In this document: positions 1 through 11,410 of the stretch, piece after piece
How positions within the stretch are numbered: the first letter of the stretch is position 1
How the letters are laid out: each line of letters opens with the position of its first letter
Source of the DNA: Triangularia verruculosa
Lineage: Eukaryota > Ascomycota > Sordariomycetes > Sordariales > Podosporaceae
Direction of reading: 5' to 3'
Length of the DNA stretch: 64,000 bases
Assembly: GCA_033296885.1 (NCBI GenBank)
Contig: MU863995.1
Span: 46,840 to 110,839, forward strand
Translations under genes and position numbers: made by a program
The notes under the pieces: generated by a model
Told to the model about the DNA's origin: nothing
Seen by the model: only the letters and a program-made list of their open reading frames with translations
Database searches by the model: none

Positions 1-548
1 ACAAAAGGCGAGAAAAGACGTCTGAAGTAGGGGGCTGTTGTGGTAGCTTTTGTCGGAATGAACTCCGGCCAACCAGGCTGTGGTTGATAAGGCATTGTCC
101 AAGTCTCGTTCCAGGTCTGAGTGGGGGTCATACATCTCCCAGAAAAGTGCGACGTAGTTGCATTTGTAAGCAGAGGAGGTGAGGCTTGTTGGGAGAAGAG
201 TCACGGTTGATCGGGCTTCTCCGACGGGATAACTCGCTGTCCCATTTACTAATAGTGGTTTTCGAGCTAGGGTGGTGGTGATGGTGGACTTCTTGCTGGT
301 GCCAGCTGTTGTAGGATCGGCGTGGATAAACATAGTCCTGCGCTCGTATCCATCACATTGGAGCCCTAGACGGCTGCATTGGCCACAGGAAGGACGTTCG
401 AGATCACACTGTCCATCAGTCAGTCCTAGGTACCCATGCAAGGCACATGCGCAACCGTGTCGGGCCAAGGAAACTTGGAAAGTCCTACCCCCTTTCTGCG
501 TCGGCGACAGGTGTGGCATGCTTTCGAACGGCCTGGAACCCCAACCAT
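1..548 (-). CDS. Zn(II)2Cys6 transcription factor, N-terminal part (runs off left edge)
   Basis: Partial gene, 156 residues visible. Exon 1 is 548-489 (20 codons) and exon 2 runs from 408 off the window. The 80-nt intron (488-409, GTAGGA..ACAG, phase 0) falls inside the DNA-binding domain. Joined, residues 11-38 give a perfect C-x2-C-x6-C-x6-C-x2-C-x6-C binuclear zinc cluster (CHTC, CDLERPSC, GQC, LQC). The start MVGVPGRSKAC is typical of fungal regulators in which the zinc cluster begins about 10 residues from the N terminus. After the cluster the frame stays open to base 1, with a Thr/Ser/Lys linker followed by sequence compatible with the start of a fungal-specific regulatory region (FWEMYDP, then TTAWLAGVHSD). 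Expected role: nuclear DNA-binding regulator; the target is unknown. It diverges from the DUF2306-type gene at 1090. Domain identity is seen directly; the function is by family only. Confidence 0.88.
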
Positions 549-1089
549 AATGTCTTTAGTTTTCCGATTGATGGCTAGGCGGATGAATAAAATGTCCTCT
601 TACTGTAGGTTCGACAACAGGGCGCAGAATGGCATCGGAATGGGAAAGGTGTCGAAACGTTCTATTTATCAGCAGCGATCATTTAGAAGGCCTCGTAGGA
701 AGCTTACGTCACAAATCGATGGTGCTGTTGTCACCAGGTTTGTTCGGGGCTGTCCAATGACCATCAGGCAACTCGCTTGTCTGTCCCAAAACGGAAAGAT
801 TTTGCGCCAAAGTCATCGTAGTCCTAGTATGCCTAACCTCTCTTGGTCGCATGAAGTCCGAGGTCTACGCGTTACAGTCGATTAATACTTACACTGTGCG
901 TCGGTAGGTACCTTACCAAGCTACCTTCCATTGCATGCATATCGGCCGTGTAGGTAACTGCGATTAAACTGTATTGGAAGTTGCTGCAGGAGCGCAAGTA
1001 TTAAAGTAGGGCCGTGGCTCCCAACGGCTTGGGTATGGGGTGCAAGACAACTTCGACTTCTGCACTTTGCCAGTGTAAAGCTCAAAGAC
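549..1089. other. Divergent intergenic region (shared upstream region)
   Basis: 541 bp between the divergent starts of the Zn2Cys6 regulator and the DUF2306-type gene, so it probably holds both promoters. I see no convincing TATA box, binding site or RNA gene. Open frames here (for example the one ending at 885) look non-coding. Confidence 0.5.
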
Positions 1090-2291
1090 ATGGCACAGCC
1101 GCGAGCCGTAGAAAAGGCGGCCGATATGGCACGCAAGATTTACAATCCTATCGGCTTTAGCAAGTTTTACAACTTTGTTTTATTTTTTATCTTCGGTGGC
1201 GCCCTCTTGGGCTTTACCCTTGCCCGCTTCCAGTATTTATCCTTTGATCATGGCCTATGCCCTCAGGGAGGAGGCACACTGGACTGGTATGCTTCACCTT
1301 CGAATCAAAGCCTTCGACTACATAACCGTGCTCGAGTATTAACAGCGACACAGCTATTACTACACCCCTGGGTCTCTCGATAAAATCGGTATTCAAATTC
1401 ACCTCAGCGCCATTCTTCCCGCATCCTTCCTCGCAGTCTTCCAATTTGTCCCGGTGATTCGCCACAAACTCCTCCTTTTCCACCGAGTCAATGGCTACCT
1501 CATCGTTCTCCTGTCGATTGTCTCCACCGCCGGCGCTCTGATGCTCGTCCGAAACGCTCAAGGCGGCCCCATCGAAACTCAGCTCGGCATTGGTGTCTTG
1601 TCGTTCATGTTCATTGTCAGTTTGGGGTTAGCTGTCCACAATGTCAAGCGACTCCAGATCGAGCAGCATCGCGCGTGGATGCTGAGAGCCTGGTCCTATG
1701 CCGGTTCCATTGTGACCATGAGGCTAGTCATGATGGCGATTGCCCACGTTCTAGGCAACTATGAGCACCTCGGGAAAGGATACAGCCATGCGATGCCCTG
1801 TGTCAAGGTGACATACTTGATGTTCGGACAGGTAGAGAGGATACTGGAGAAGTACCCTGCTTGCGCGCAATTCTTTGATGGGTCTGTGCCAGGAAAGGCT
1901 GTCGCCGTGACGGCTGACGTAAACGGTGATTTGGCAGAGCTCACTGCGCTGTATAACATGATCTTTGGCGCTGCGTTCTGGCTGTCGGTTGCTTTGCATG
2001 CAGCTGGGGTGGAGATTTATGTAAGTGTTTTTTCCATCATTGATACGCAAGTCTCCAGACCGAGTACCTAACTGACATGGACAGCTACATCTCACACCGG
2101 CCGAAGCAGAGAGGTTAAGAAATGTGTCGTATCAAAGGCAGCTCGAGGCTGGCATGAAGAAGCCGGGACGGGCGGGACTGACCGCTGACAGATTGGGTGA
2201 CTCACCTCCATGGGCCCCGAAGAGTACTGTTTCTGTTGCTGCTCGGGGAAGCGGTGACACTGTATCAAATGAGCACCTGACAGCCAAGTAA
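1090..2291 (+). CDS. DUF2306-family multi-spanning membrane protein
   Basis: Exons 1090-1286, 1354-2020 and 2085-2291, giving 356 aa. Both introns have good ends, and splicing joins the frames: exon 1 ends with two bases of a Cys codon and exon 2 continues as CYYTPGS, the Cys-Tyr-Tyr block I associate with this family. About six hydrophobic segments are visible: FYNFVLFFIFGGALLGF, HLSAILPASFLAVFQF, YLIVLLSIVSTAGALML, IGVLSFMFIVSLGLAV, AGSIVTMRLVMMAIAHV and FGAAFWLSVALHAAGV. The motif HRAWMLRAW and the paired His residues fit DUF2306 predicted membrane proteins. No biochemical role is established for the fungal members as far as I know. The C-terminal tail (LTPAEAERLRN onward) is polar and probably cytosolic. 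The start was chosen as the first ATG followed by the conserved N-terminal helix. Family assignment is from recalled sequence pattern. Confidence 0.82.
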
Positions 2292-4564
2292 GCCTGGCCG
2301 CATATTCTAAGTTGAACCCTGAGAGGATTAGGAATGCATGAGTGGGAAGGGATTGTTCACGTTTGGGGTTTTCGCTATTTTTATTAAACCTCATGCCGGG
2401 CGAGAGCTAAGCTTAAATCGTGCGTCCTGACTGCAGTCGAACACATACAAATTCAGGGGTAATTCAGGAGTGAAAGTGGGACAAGGGTAGTCAGAGTCAA
2501 CAAAGGCAGCTTGATGGCTAGGTATGGGGCAGCTGGCAACGCTAATATGAACGCTTCAATGTGATTTGGACTGTCAGTCCACGGGAACTTCCGACCGATT
2601 ATGACAGGCTTGATAACAACCTGACTGGGCACAACCAGGGCCAGTTTACCAAACCGCGTCGGAGTTTTCATGTATCAGAAAATTAGTGCCTGATGTCTAA
2701 CATAGGTATTTACTCAGCTTCGTTTCCCATCCGTTACTGCGTTGGTGTCTGCTACCATGTTCCGACTGCCTCAGAGCTCATGAAGCCCACGCCCATGAGT
2801 TTACTCTATCAGCTGAAGCTGTCAAGACGTGACCGTCAATGTCACAGCCAAAGATCCAGGACACAGGGATTCATGTTGGGTTTGTTGATCCGACATGAGG
2901 TGGGAACAGATGGCAGCCCAAACCAAGCAGACAACTGTCATCATCGGTGGGCTCTACTTAAAGGCTCTCTTGATGGCGGGGCCCTTGTGCTACCACTCGT
3001 TTGATATTCGATGCCATCCGCCAAGGAATGGCGCAATGCTGCACCAATGGAACCAACCACACACACGCTGGTTGATTGAACCAGAATGATGACTGAAGGA
3101 GAGAGAGAAGAATGTCGGCAAAGATGGCCCGAACGGAGGAAGCAAGACCGACAGTGCCGGCACTCGAGGACTGGTGAGTGGTGAGATCGGTGACGAGGCA
3201 AGGAATCGACCGCAATCTTGATCTGGTCGTGCAAGGCTCAGGATAAGCTTTTGGGAGAACAATTACTAGCATCCATGTCGTGATTCAGCTTCGAGAAGCG
3301 TCCTAGCGTGTGTTTCCGGATCCTAGACGCTATCAACATGATGAACCTTGCTTGGTCAAGGAAGAGTGTGAGATGGCAGTTCTGGGTTGAGCCCTGGAAG
3401 CTATGCCGTGCGTGCCATCAAGTGCAACCACCGGAAGCGGTCTCTCAGCAGCTTGTGTATTTCGTGTTTGGTGGGTGATACAGCATGCAAAATCACCCCT
3501 TGTGCTCATAAGGACGGCAATGTCGTGACGCCGAAGCCGGATTCTTGTGTGAAAATCTGTTTGGTCACTTTTGGGTCAGAGGCTGGTGAGACCATCGCAT
3601 CACGTGCCGCTCGCCTCACCGATTACGGTCCACTCCATCCGATGCAAGTGGTCGGTGTTATCCGTAGGCGACAGATCCACAGGGTGTCGCCAAGCACCTT
3701 GATGAACAGAACCCCAAAAGGCTTGCGAACGCTGTCTTCATGGGGAAAGGCAGATGCGCATGTGGAGGCACGGCTCCTCCATCTGGGGGATGCCCTCAGG
3801 GAAAATAGCATTCTTATCTACAGCCCGCTAGCTGGAGCTCGGTGCTGATGGGGGTTTCTGGCTGTCGAACAGCAGGGACCGAGGGCTCTGCGTCACTAAC
3901 AGCAGCTACTTTCCCCACAACCAAAACTTCGGGTAGTGGAGTGGGCCAGCTGAGTGACAAGCGATAACGCCATTCTTGGTGCAAAGCACAGCAGGTGCTC
4001 CACCCGACCCGATTTCGCCATTCTTCGAGCATCTTGCAACAAAGTGCATCACGACAGCCAAACCCACGAAACCCACGTCCAGACCACAGTGAACCGCCAC
4101 GCCCAGCTACAGCTCAACTCTGTCGCTAGGACTCTCGGACAAATCCTTTTTGGGGAAATATATCGTGTTCACACTTTGTTCCCACTCATCACTGCCCTCA
4201 CCATCGCCAACCAAGCAGGTCTCCATTCCATATCGCCACCTCCAGCTGGGACAATCTCTGCCTCTGACTCTTGTGGAACCTTCCCCCGGACCCCGAGACC
4301 AGAGCTCCCTTGAAGCCCTGCAAAAGCCGATTGCGAAGCTGCTGCCGCGCATTGCGTGCCACTGTGCCGTTCTGTTTCTGGCGTCCCTATCGCTTGACCG
4401 CCCCGAGTTCCGCCCGGCCTTGGGCGCAGCGCAGCCCTCCAACAGCCCTCTGGCCAGCACGCAATTCGCCCTCAGCCTGATAGATGCTGGCAAGCGAGCC
4501 CAATGCCTACTTGTCCCATTTAACTTTCTGAAGACGCAAGGACTGCCGTTTGGCCGTGCCCCCG
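2292..4564. other. Intergenic, no gene recognised
   Basis: About 2.3 kb between the DUF2306-type gene and scon-2. It should contain the 3' end of the former and the promoter and leader of the latter. Open frames here (for example 3387-3848) have Arg/Ser/Pro-rich translations with no domain and no splice partners. I looked for a CYS3-like palindrome (ATG-N4-CAT) upstream of scon-2 and saw no convincing copy. Confidence 0.45.
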
Positions 4565-6864
4565 ATGGACCGCTCCTCTTCTAGCACGATCGCCTATGGT
4601 CGTCCACCGCAGCCAAACTACGCTCCGATCCAGCAAGATGGCATCCATCGAGTTCCAAGTGACGCCGAGCCGGCTTACCTGGTAGCACGTCACGCCACAA
4701 CTACAAACAAAACCGCTGCTCCTCCCTCCCCCGCCGAGCTCGACGTGGACGAGGATCCCCAACCTACCGACGCCGACATCGAGACCCCAGACACTGCCAA
4801 AAGCTGCAACCGTCTGCGCCCCGAGGAGGAAGAGAGGCTCCGTCCGCGAGGCAGCATGACGAACATGTCGTCGTTATTAATAGGAAAGACGGTCACCCCC
4901 TTCCTGAGAGAACATATCCCCAGCCTCTATGCCCCCATCGGCAAGCCAAACAATGAAGAGACGGCTCGGGCCAAGAACCCCAACACCAGATACTGCTACC
5001 GCCACCGGCCAGACTCCAAGTGTCGGCGAGCTGCCGACGAAGCAAAGATGATTATGATTCAGAACGAGCTTGACAAGCTTACCCCAGCAGTATGTCTTGA
5101 CTTCCTTTGAGGTTGGTGGTTATCATTTTTGCCAAGCGTACTGACGAGTCGGCTATAGGATCAACAAGCCATCACCCATGTGTGGTCACTGTTCTCAGCC
5201 GCCCCTGCCCGCCACCGCGAGCTCATGTTACAGGGTGTCCTGTCGCAGCTCTGCTTCCCTCAGCTTTCCTTGATCTCGAGAGAGGTCAACGAGGCCCTCA
5301 AAATCGACTTCATCACTGCCCTCCCCGTCGAGCTATCTCAGAAGATCCTTTGCTACCTCGACACCGTGAGCCTCACCAAGGCTGCCCAGGTCAGTCAACG
5401 ATGGCGTCAACTAGCCGACTCGGATGCGGTTTGGGTCTACATGTGCGAGCAACATGTAAACAGGAAATGCACAAAATGTGGCTGGGGTCTACCTCTGTTG
5501 GAGCGCAAACGGTTGCGCAACTATACAAGACAACGGCAAATGGCCAAGGACAACTCGAATGGAAGGATAGAGGAAATCCACGAGGCAGAACACACCAGTA
5601 TTATCCAGAACGGCAAGCGAGTAGCAGATTCATCCGATGATGAACCGGATGGGAAGCGCCGCCGTGTGGACGAGTCCGAGTTCAAGCAGCGCAAGTGGAA
5701 GGACGTGTATAAGGATCGGTGGGAGGTCGGCTATAACTGGAGGGTTGGCCGCTGCACCGTCCACACCCTGAGAGGCCACACCAACGGTGTGACATGCCTT
5801 CAGCTCGATGACCATATCCTGGCGACGGGCTCCTACGACGCCACCATCAAGATCTGTATGTCGAATCACCTTCCCATTGGCGGAGCCTGTACTAACAATG
5901 TGTAGGGAACATCGAGACCGGCGAGGAAATCCGAACGCTGAGGGGACACACACGGGGCATCCGCGCTCTGCAGTTTGACGATTCCAAACTGATCAGCGGC
6001 AGTCTCGATAATACCATCAAGATTTGGAATTGGCACACAGGCGAATGCATTTCCACCCTGCAAGGCCACACCGACGGTGTTGTCAGCTTGCACTTCGAAG
6101 GCCAATTTTTGGCAAGCGGCTCCATTGACAAGAGCGTCAAGATTTTCGATTTCAACTCCAAAGAGGCGTTCTGCCTCAAAGGTCACACGGATTGGGTCAA
6201 TTGCACACGGCTTGACACGGCTAGCAGAACAGTCATGTCGGCTTCGGACGATACTACCATCAAGTTGTGGGATCTCGACACACGACGAGTCATCAGAACG
6301 TTTGAAGGGCATGTCGGCCATGTTCAGCAGGTGCTTCTTCTTCCGCCACAGTACGAGCCCGATGATGAGTTGCTGAACGGACTCAATGGCGCCGGTGACA
6401 ACTCAGATTCCGTGTCGGTTTCAAGCGGTCGCGGTAGCAGTCCCACAGTTTCCTTTATGCATGTCGACCGCCCTATCAGCTCACCTTCACGAGATGGCGA
6501 ACTCCGGGCTCTCTATGGCCTAGGCTTTGAGTCTGAAACGACGCGCCCGCTACCGGCCCGTTATTTTCTCTCTGGCGGCTTGGACAGCACAATCCGGCTT
6601 TGGGATAGCGCAACGGGCAGATGCCTGAAGACAATGTTTGGCCATTTGGAGGGGATTTGGGCGTTGGCCGGCGACACGATCCGCGTCATTAGCGGAGCCA
6701 ACGACGGCATGGTCAAGTGCTGGGAGCCACGGAGCGGCAAGTGCGACGCCACTTATACGGGGCATAGGGGTCCGGTAACGTGTGTGGGTCTCAACGACAG
6801 CCTCCTGGCGAGCGGGAGCGAAGACGGTGAAGTGCGCCTTTATTCTTTCAAGGCTCCAAGCTAG
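4565..6864 (+). CDS. scon-2: Sulfur controller F-box/WD40 protein (SCF substrate receptor)
   Basis: Exons 4565-5089, 5159-5855 and 5906-6864, 726 aa. The introns (69 and 50 nt) are GTATGT..TAG. The protein has the layout of Neurospora SCON-2, Aspergillus SconB and yeast Met30: a low-complexity N terminus, a block around residues 140-175 with NTRYCYRHRPDSKC, an F-box at about 227-273 (ITALPVELSQKILCYLD, then SQRWRQLADSDAVWVYMC), and seven WD repeats from about residue 375 to the end (RGHTNGV, RGHTRGI, QGHTDGV, KGHTDWV, EGHVGHV, FGHLEGI, TGHRGPV). The second intron cuts a WD tryptophan codon, which supports the model. The family recruits CYS3/MetR-type bZIP activators to an SCF ubiquitin ligase and represses sulfur assimilation when sulfur is plentiful. 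A Ser-rich insert of about 60 residues lies between the fifth and sixth repeats. An in-frame TTG at 4550 precedes the first ATG, which is taken as the start. Confidence 0.95.
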
Positions 6865-9095
6865 ACGGTGTTTCAACAGCCACGGGCCGCTAAGCGATGA
6901 AGCCGCGGCGGGGGTTTATAGAGGGCGCACACCGAAAAAGGCGTTATCCTTGGTGCTTTCGAGATATCCATTTTCCTTTTCTGTTTTTGGGCCACCATGG
7001 GGATGGCACGGTCTGGCTATGGGCATATTTCTTTGGCGCATCTGTTGTGTTTACTTGACTGCGCGCATGGACTCTGGGAAAAGGAACGCAAAAAGCACTT
7101 AAAAAGAGGCTTGTCGGCATTTTCAACATGGTCAGGCATGGGACGGCAGGACGGAGTTTGGTTTGCTTTGTTTTGTTCAATACCCTCTACAGAAGAATCG
7201 TATCATTACTTTTGGATTACATGTGTAGATTATGTTCAGAGTAATGTGGAGGACGGGTGTGGACGCGGGGCCCGGGGTTGGACGGCGTTAGACCTGAAGG
7301 CCGGAGCGGTTCGCAGCTGAGTCATGTGGTCGTCCGGGTTGTGCGGCGGCATTTCAGTGGGATGGCAGCGCATGGCAGCGGGTTGTCGGGAGGATTGTGG
7401 ACATGGCGGGCGGAATCCAGGCACTGTCTCTCTGACCTCTCGGCACGCGCACTCAATGACCTCGGCATTGCGCTGGTTGCAGACGTTGAAGGCGATCCCG
7501 GAAGCGTCCGACTCTGCGGTTGAGAGTGTGGAGGGAATGTGGGGCGGCACCCCTCGCTGCAGCAAGCTTCCCCGCAGTATCACAAGCTCGGCTTGGAGTC
7601 GGTTATGGTAGGTAAATACGTCACTGGCAGATCACAAGCCAGCCCGGACTTTTGGACCGTGGTCGTCGCCCTTGACCCTGAACGCAGCAGGGCGTCACGA
7701 GGACGACGGAGAATTTCCCAATTGATGAACTAAGATAGGCCACTTCCAATCCATCATCTCTCACCAGCCGCCTCCGGCGCTGTTCTCTAGGTTGTCCGTC
7801 TCAGGGGTATCAACAAGGGCGTGCGGGCGGGGCAGTCCAATTTCCTGGAGAACGGGAGCAGCAGCAGCAGCAGCATTACCCGTACCGTGAGGTATTGCAC
7901 AACATGGACAGGGAAAACGGCAGAGCCTCGAACCAAAGGAAAGCTCCGCTGCGCCGATGGGACGAAATGTCCAATCAGAGCTCACCCTTAGCCCTCAGCA
8001 ACCCCACCATCCACGTTCAACGCTCCCCGTGTGCCCGGCATGTTTTTGGACGTTTCCACGCTCTCAATCCGTCACATCCCGTCATGGCCCTTGCAGATCT
8101 CTCTGTCTTTTTTTTTTTTTTCTGCTTCTCAGCCCTCACCACCCCTCCACAGACGTGTACTCTTCAACAAAAGCACTGTACATACATGTTCAAAAGGTTC
8201 CCTGGCCAGGTCACGGGTAAAGGGTCGGTTGCTCTAGCAAGGAATGGGAATCGTCTTCTGACACAACCCACAATTCTGGTGGGGATCTCGTCCTTGTCCC
8301 TCGTTTCGTTACAAGCCGAAGAAGAAGGGGTCGATCGGGTCTTTCGGTCTTGTAAACACTGTATGTACCGGCTACAAGTGTATTGGTACCTGGCTCTTGC
8401 TCGGTTTTCCTGCCTCTTCGGCTCGGCTCCCGTCATTACATCCGACCTGGCGGTTGTTGCTTGCTCCAAGGCTCGAGATCATCCAGAGGATATTTGGAGT
8501 CATTGTCCTGCTGTCTCTCCTGCCCACCCGGTATACTCGTCTTCCCTCTTCCTTTGTTCCAGCTCTCCGTCGACTGCCCCGCCATCCATCCCCGTTAGCC
8601 GGCTCCCCCCCCGTTAGCCGGCTCCCCCCCGTTTCCTTTTTTTTACATTGTTCTTCCACATTCCCAGTTGCGGAGGTGGATCCCGTGCTATTTTCCCGGT
8701 GTTGTTCAGCTCCATAACCCGTCCCCAGTCTCGGGACCTCTTGACTCGTGTCGAGCGCCGGCCGGCCATAACTCGCTGTTAAGAGATTTTCGACCAGAAA
8801 TTACACAAAGGCCTACTTTTTCCCACTCGCCTGGTCACTCGACCGTTGAGCTCGTTATTCATCCAACGCTCTCACGAAACGACGGACTTCTTGCTGCTTG
8901 GCGAGCCCTCTTCCCACCTCCCTCCACGAAAACCCGGTACATGCAACCAAACACATAACGAATACCCAACGAGTTTTCTTGGATACCAGACAATCTCGAG
9001 TCTCTGTTAGGCGGACTTACTGCGGAGGACGAAAGGCGAAGAAAAAGGCATAGCCAGCCAGTAGGAAATACCGGTTTCGAACCCCCACACACATA

Positions 9096-9131
<36 letters not shown>

Positions 9132-9141
9132 CACCGCAAAA
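6865..9141. other. Intergenic with simple repeats
   Basis: About 2.3 kb between scon-2 and the carrier gene, with no gene recognised. It contains a (GCA)n tract near 7857-7875, a T tract near 8108-8122, two tandem copies of a 19-bp unit (8592-8610 and 8611-8629, CGTTAGCCGGCTC plus C-run) and a (CA)n run just before the carrier start. It probably holds a long promoter and leader for the carrier. Confidence 0.5.
9097..9130. repeat. (CA)n microsatellite in the leader of the carrier gene
   Basis: An uninterrupted CA run of about 17 units ends 11 bases before the ATG at 9142, so it almost certainly lies in the 5' UTR. Such a tract is expected to vary in length between strains. Confidence 0.9.
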
Positions 9142-10318
9142 ATGGCGACAAAAGTATCAGGCGGCAAGGATGGCCAGAAGAAGCCTGCCTCGGCCGCGAC
9201 CAACTTGATCGGTGAGCTCAGGTTCTGCAGCAAGAGCATGGGGAACTTGACATACTGACTGCAAGAACAGCCGGTGGTGGTGCTGGTATGATGGAGGCCT
9301 TGGTGTGCCATCCTCTTGGTACGTTCTGTCCCGTTCAGTCTGATGTGTGTGCGACATACTCGGAAACTTTCGACTAACTGCCAAAAGACACCATCAAGGT
9401 TCGCATGCAGCTCTCCAAGCGTGGGAGAGTGCCAGGTCAGGCCAAGCGCGGCTTCATTCGCACTGGTGTCGAGATCGTTCAGAAGGAGACTGCCCTCGGC
9501 CTGTACAAGGGTCTCGGTGCCGTGCTCACCGGTATCGTGCCCAAAATGGCCATCCGTTTCACCTCGTTCGAGTGGTACAAGCAGCTCCTTGCCAACAAGG
9601 AGACCGGTGTCGTTTCTGGCCAGTCTCTCTTCCTTGCCGGTCTCTCCGCCGGTGTTACTGAGGCCGTTGCCGTTGTCACCCCAATGGAGGTCATCAAGAT
9701 TCGTCTCCAGGCGCAGCACCACTCCATGGCCGACCCTCTCGATGTGCCCAAGTACCGCAACGCCGCCCACGCTCTTTACACCGTCGTCAAGGAGGAGGGT
9801 TTCGGTGCGCTGTACAGAGGTGTTTCTCTCACTGCGCTTAGACAGGGTAGCAACCAGGCCGTGAACTTCACCGCCTACACCTACTTCAAGGAGTGGCTGT
9901 ACCAGTGGCAGCCCGAGTACGTCGGCGGTAACCTGCCCAGCTACCAGACTACTCTGATCGGTCTCGTTTCCGGTGCCATGGGCCCTCTGAGCAATGCTCC
10001 CATCGATACCATCAAGACTAGACTCCAGAAGATGAAGGCCGAGCCAGGCACCTCTGCCCTCCAGAGAATCACCAAGATTGCCGGCGAGATGTTCAAGTAT
10101 GTTCTTGTTCCATCTAATCTCCTTTTATGATCGCGTGCTGACTGACTCAACACCAAAACAGGCAAGAAGGATTCCACGCTTTTTACAAGGGAATCACCCC
10201 CAGAATCATGCGTGTTGCCCCCGGACAGGCCGTCACTTTCACCGTCTACGAATACCTAAGGGACAAGCTCGAGAAGAGCGGACCATCGATCATCACTGGG
10301 GGAAGGTACGAAGAATAA
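9142..10318 (+). CDS. SFC1: Mitochondrial succinate/fumarate carrier
   Basis: Exons 9142-9211, 9271-9318, 9388-10096 and 10162-10318, 327 aa. It is a mitochondrial carrier of three repeats, each with the signature motif: PLDTIKVR, PMEVIKIR and PIDTIKTR. Blocks such as GLYKGLGAV, PKMAIRF, GVTEAVAVV, ALYRGVSLTA, SNAPIDTIKTRLQK and GITPRIMRVAPGQAVTFTVYEYLR match yeast Sfc1/Acr1 and Aspergillus AcuL rather than the citrate carrier. The family exchanges cytosolic succinate for mitochondrial fumarate across the inner membrane and is needed for growth on acetate or ethanol, where it links the glyoxylate cycle to gluconeogenesis. The start is the only ATG before the first helix and sits just after a CA repeat. 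The last codons (GGRYEE-stop) use the unspliced 3' end; a competing donor at 10306 could instead join an exon at 10508-10550. Confidence 0.93.
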
Positions 10319-11410
10319 TTTCTCCCCGTCACAAAGCCACCGCCCCATCCTGGATCTCTTGGACCCAACCTCTGTTTTTCCATCCTGGACCACCTGGACC
10401 CTCCCTGGATATTCTCCTTTTCTTTTGCGTCCGTTTTTATTTTTCTTTTGAAGGAGTTAGAAGCTGATCAAAAACTGCTGTTTTGCTTTTGTTTGGGATG
10501 AATTTAGTCGCGACAAGGAATTTGATAGCATGAAGGCCAAGGCTGCTTGAACTCGCTCAAGCAGTTAAGCCGGGATCTTTTTATTTTTCCACTCTTCTCT
10601 TGATCTTTCCTTTTGTTGTTAAAAGAGACAAGAGAAGAATGACAGAGACACGGCGACATAAAAACCCTTCAGTAATGAACGCTGAGAGTTTCAAACCTGG
10701 CCGTATCACCGAGGACGGAACGGACCCCCCTGAAATTCAGCAACCCCTCGAGTCACAGATACCACTTTTGTTAGAGCTACGCCGGCATGGACCGGATACA
10801 ATAAGACGGGAAGGACGGCGGTGTAAAGATGATCTTTTTTTGCAAAGCGTTGCGGGAAGATATGGGATGGGGATGGGATAAGACGAGGCTGGGAATAGGT
10901 GTGTGTATGTTGTGTGTGTGTTGGATGGAAGCGGCATTGCGAAATGTGTCCAGAGCATAAAGCAATTACATGTGCATCATGCATTGCATTGGGTGGCGCG
11001 ATTCTTTTTCAAAGCAGATTTTTACTTTGTATGTGTACATAGGTATCCAAAGAATCTAGACGAAAGTTGTACTTGATGCATGCAATGCTTTCCCACAGTG
11101 TTTATTTGATAGGTAGTGTTATTACCACTGGCCGGTACCTTATGCTGGTTGAGAGCTCTTCTGCAGGCGACCAACGGACCAACCAACCGACACGCAAAGA
11201 ATGCAACGGCTTGGCAGTTGGCAGTTGGGTGTTGTTGTGTACCTAAAATCGACAACCTCTCGTCACGGACTTCCTATTCTTTTTTTTTTCAATACCTTTC
11301 TGCAGTTTTATCACGAATTCCACCTCCTCAAAATCTACCTAGCAACCCCCCCCCCCCCCCCTTCTTATTCTTCAAACAAAACAAACAGAAGAGGAAATCA
11401 CAACTTCAAA
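10319..11410. other. Intergenic, carrier 3' region and upstream of the DUF4267-like gene
   Basis: About 1.1 kb. Apart from the possible alternative exon of the carrier it holds a GT-rich stretch near 10900-10925 and a 16-base C run at 11346-11361 just before the next gene. No gene seen. Confidence 0.45.
10508..10550 (+). other. SFC1: Possible alternative last exon of the carrier gene
   Basis: A donor GTACGA at 10306 and an acceptor TTTAG at 10507 would remove 202 nt and fuse the carrier after ITGG in frame (phase 2) to SRDKEFDSMKAKAA-stop, replacing RYEE. The short open exon has normal coding composition and ends in TGA at 10548-10550. Donor, acceptor and frame all fit, but no transcript evidence is available here; chance is possible for a 43-nt stretch. 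Confidence 0.4.

Noticed and set aside
436..885. 149-codon plus-strand frame near the left edge
   Set aside because: Overlaps, on the opposite strand, the first exon and intron of the Zn2Cys6 gene, which has far better support.
3387..3848. 153-codon plus-strand frame
   Set aside because: No recognisable family, Arg/Ser-rich, and no supporting splice structure.
9066..9086. tRNA T-loop-like string TTTCGAACCCCC before the CA repeat
   Set aside because: No acceptor stem, D-loop or anticodon arm could be folded around it on either strand.
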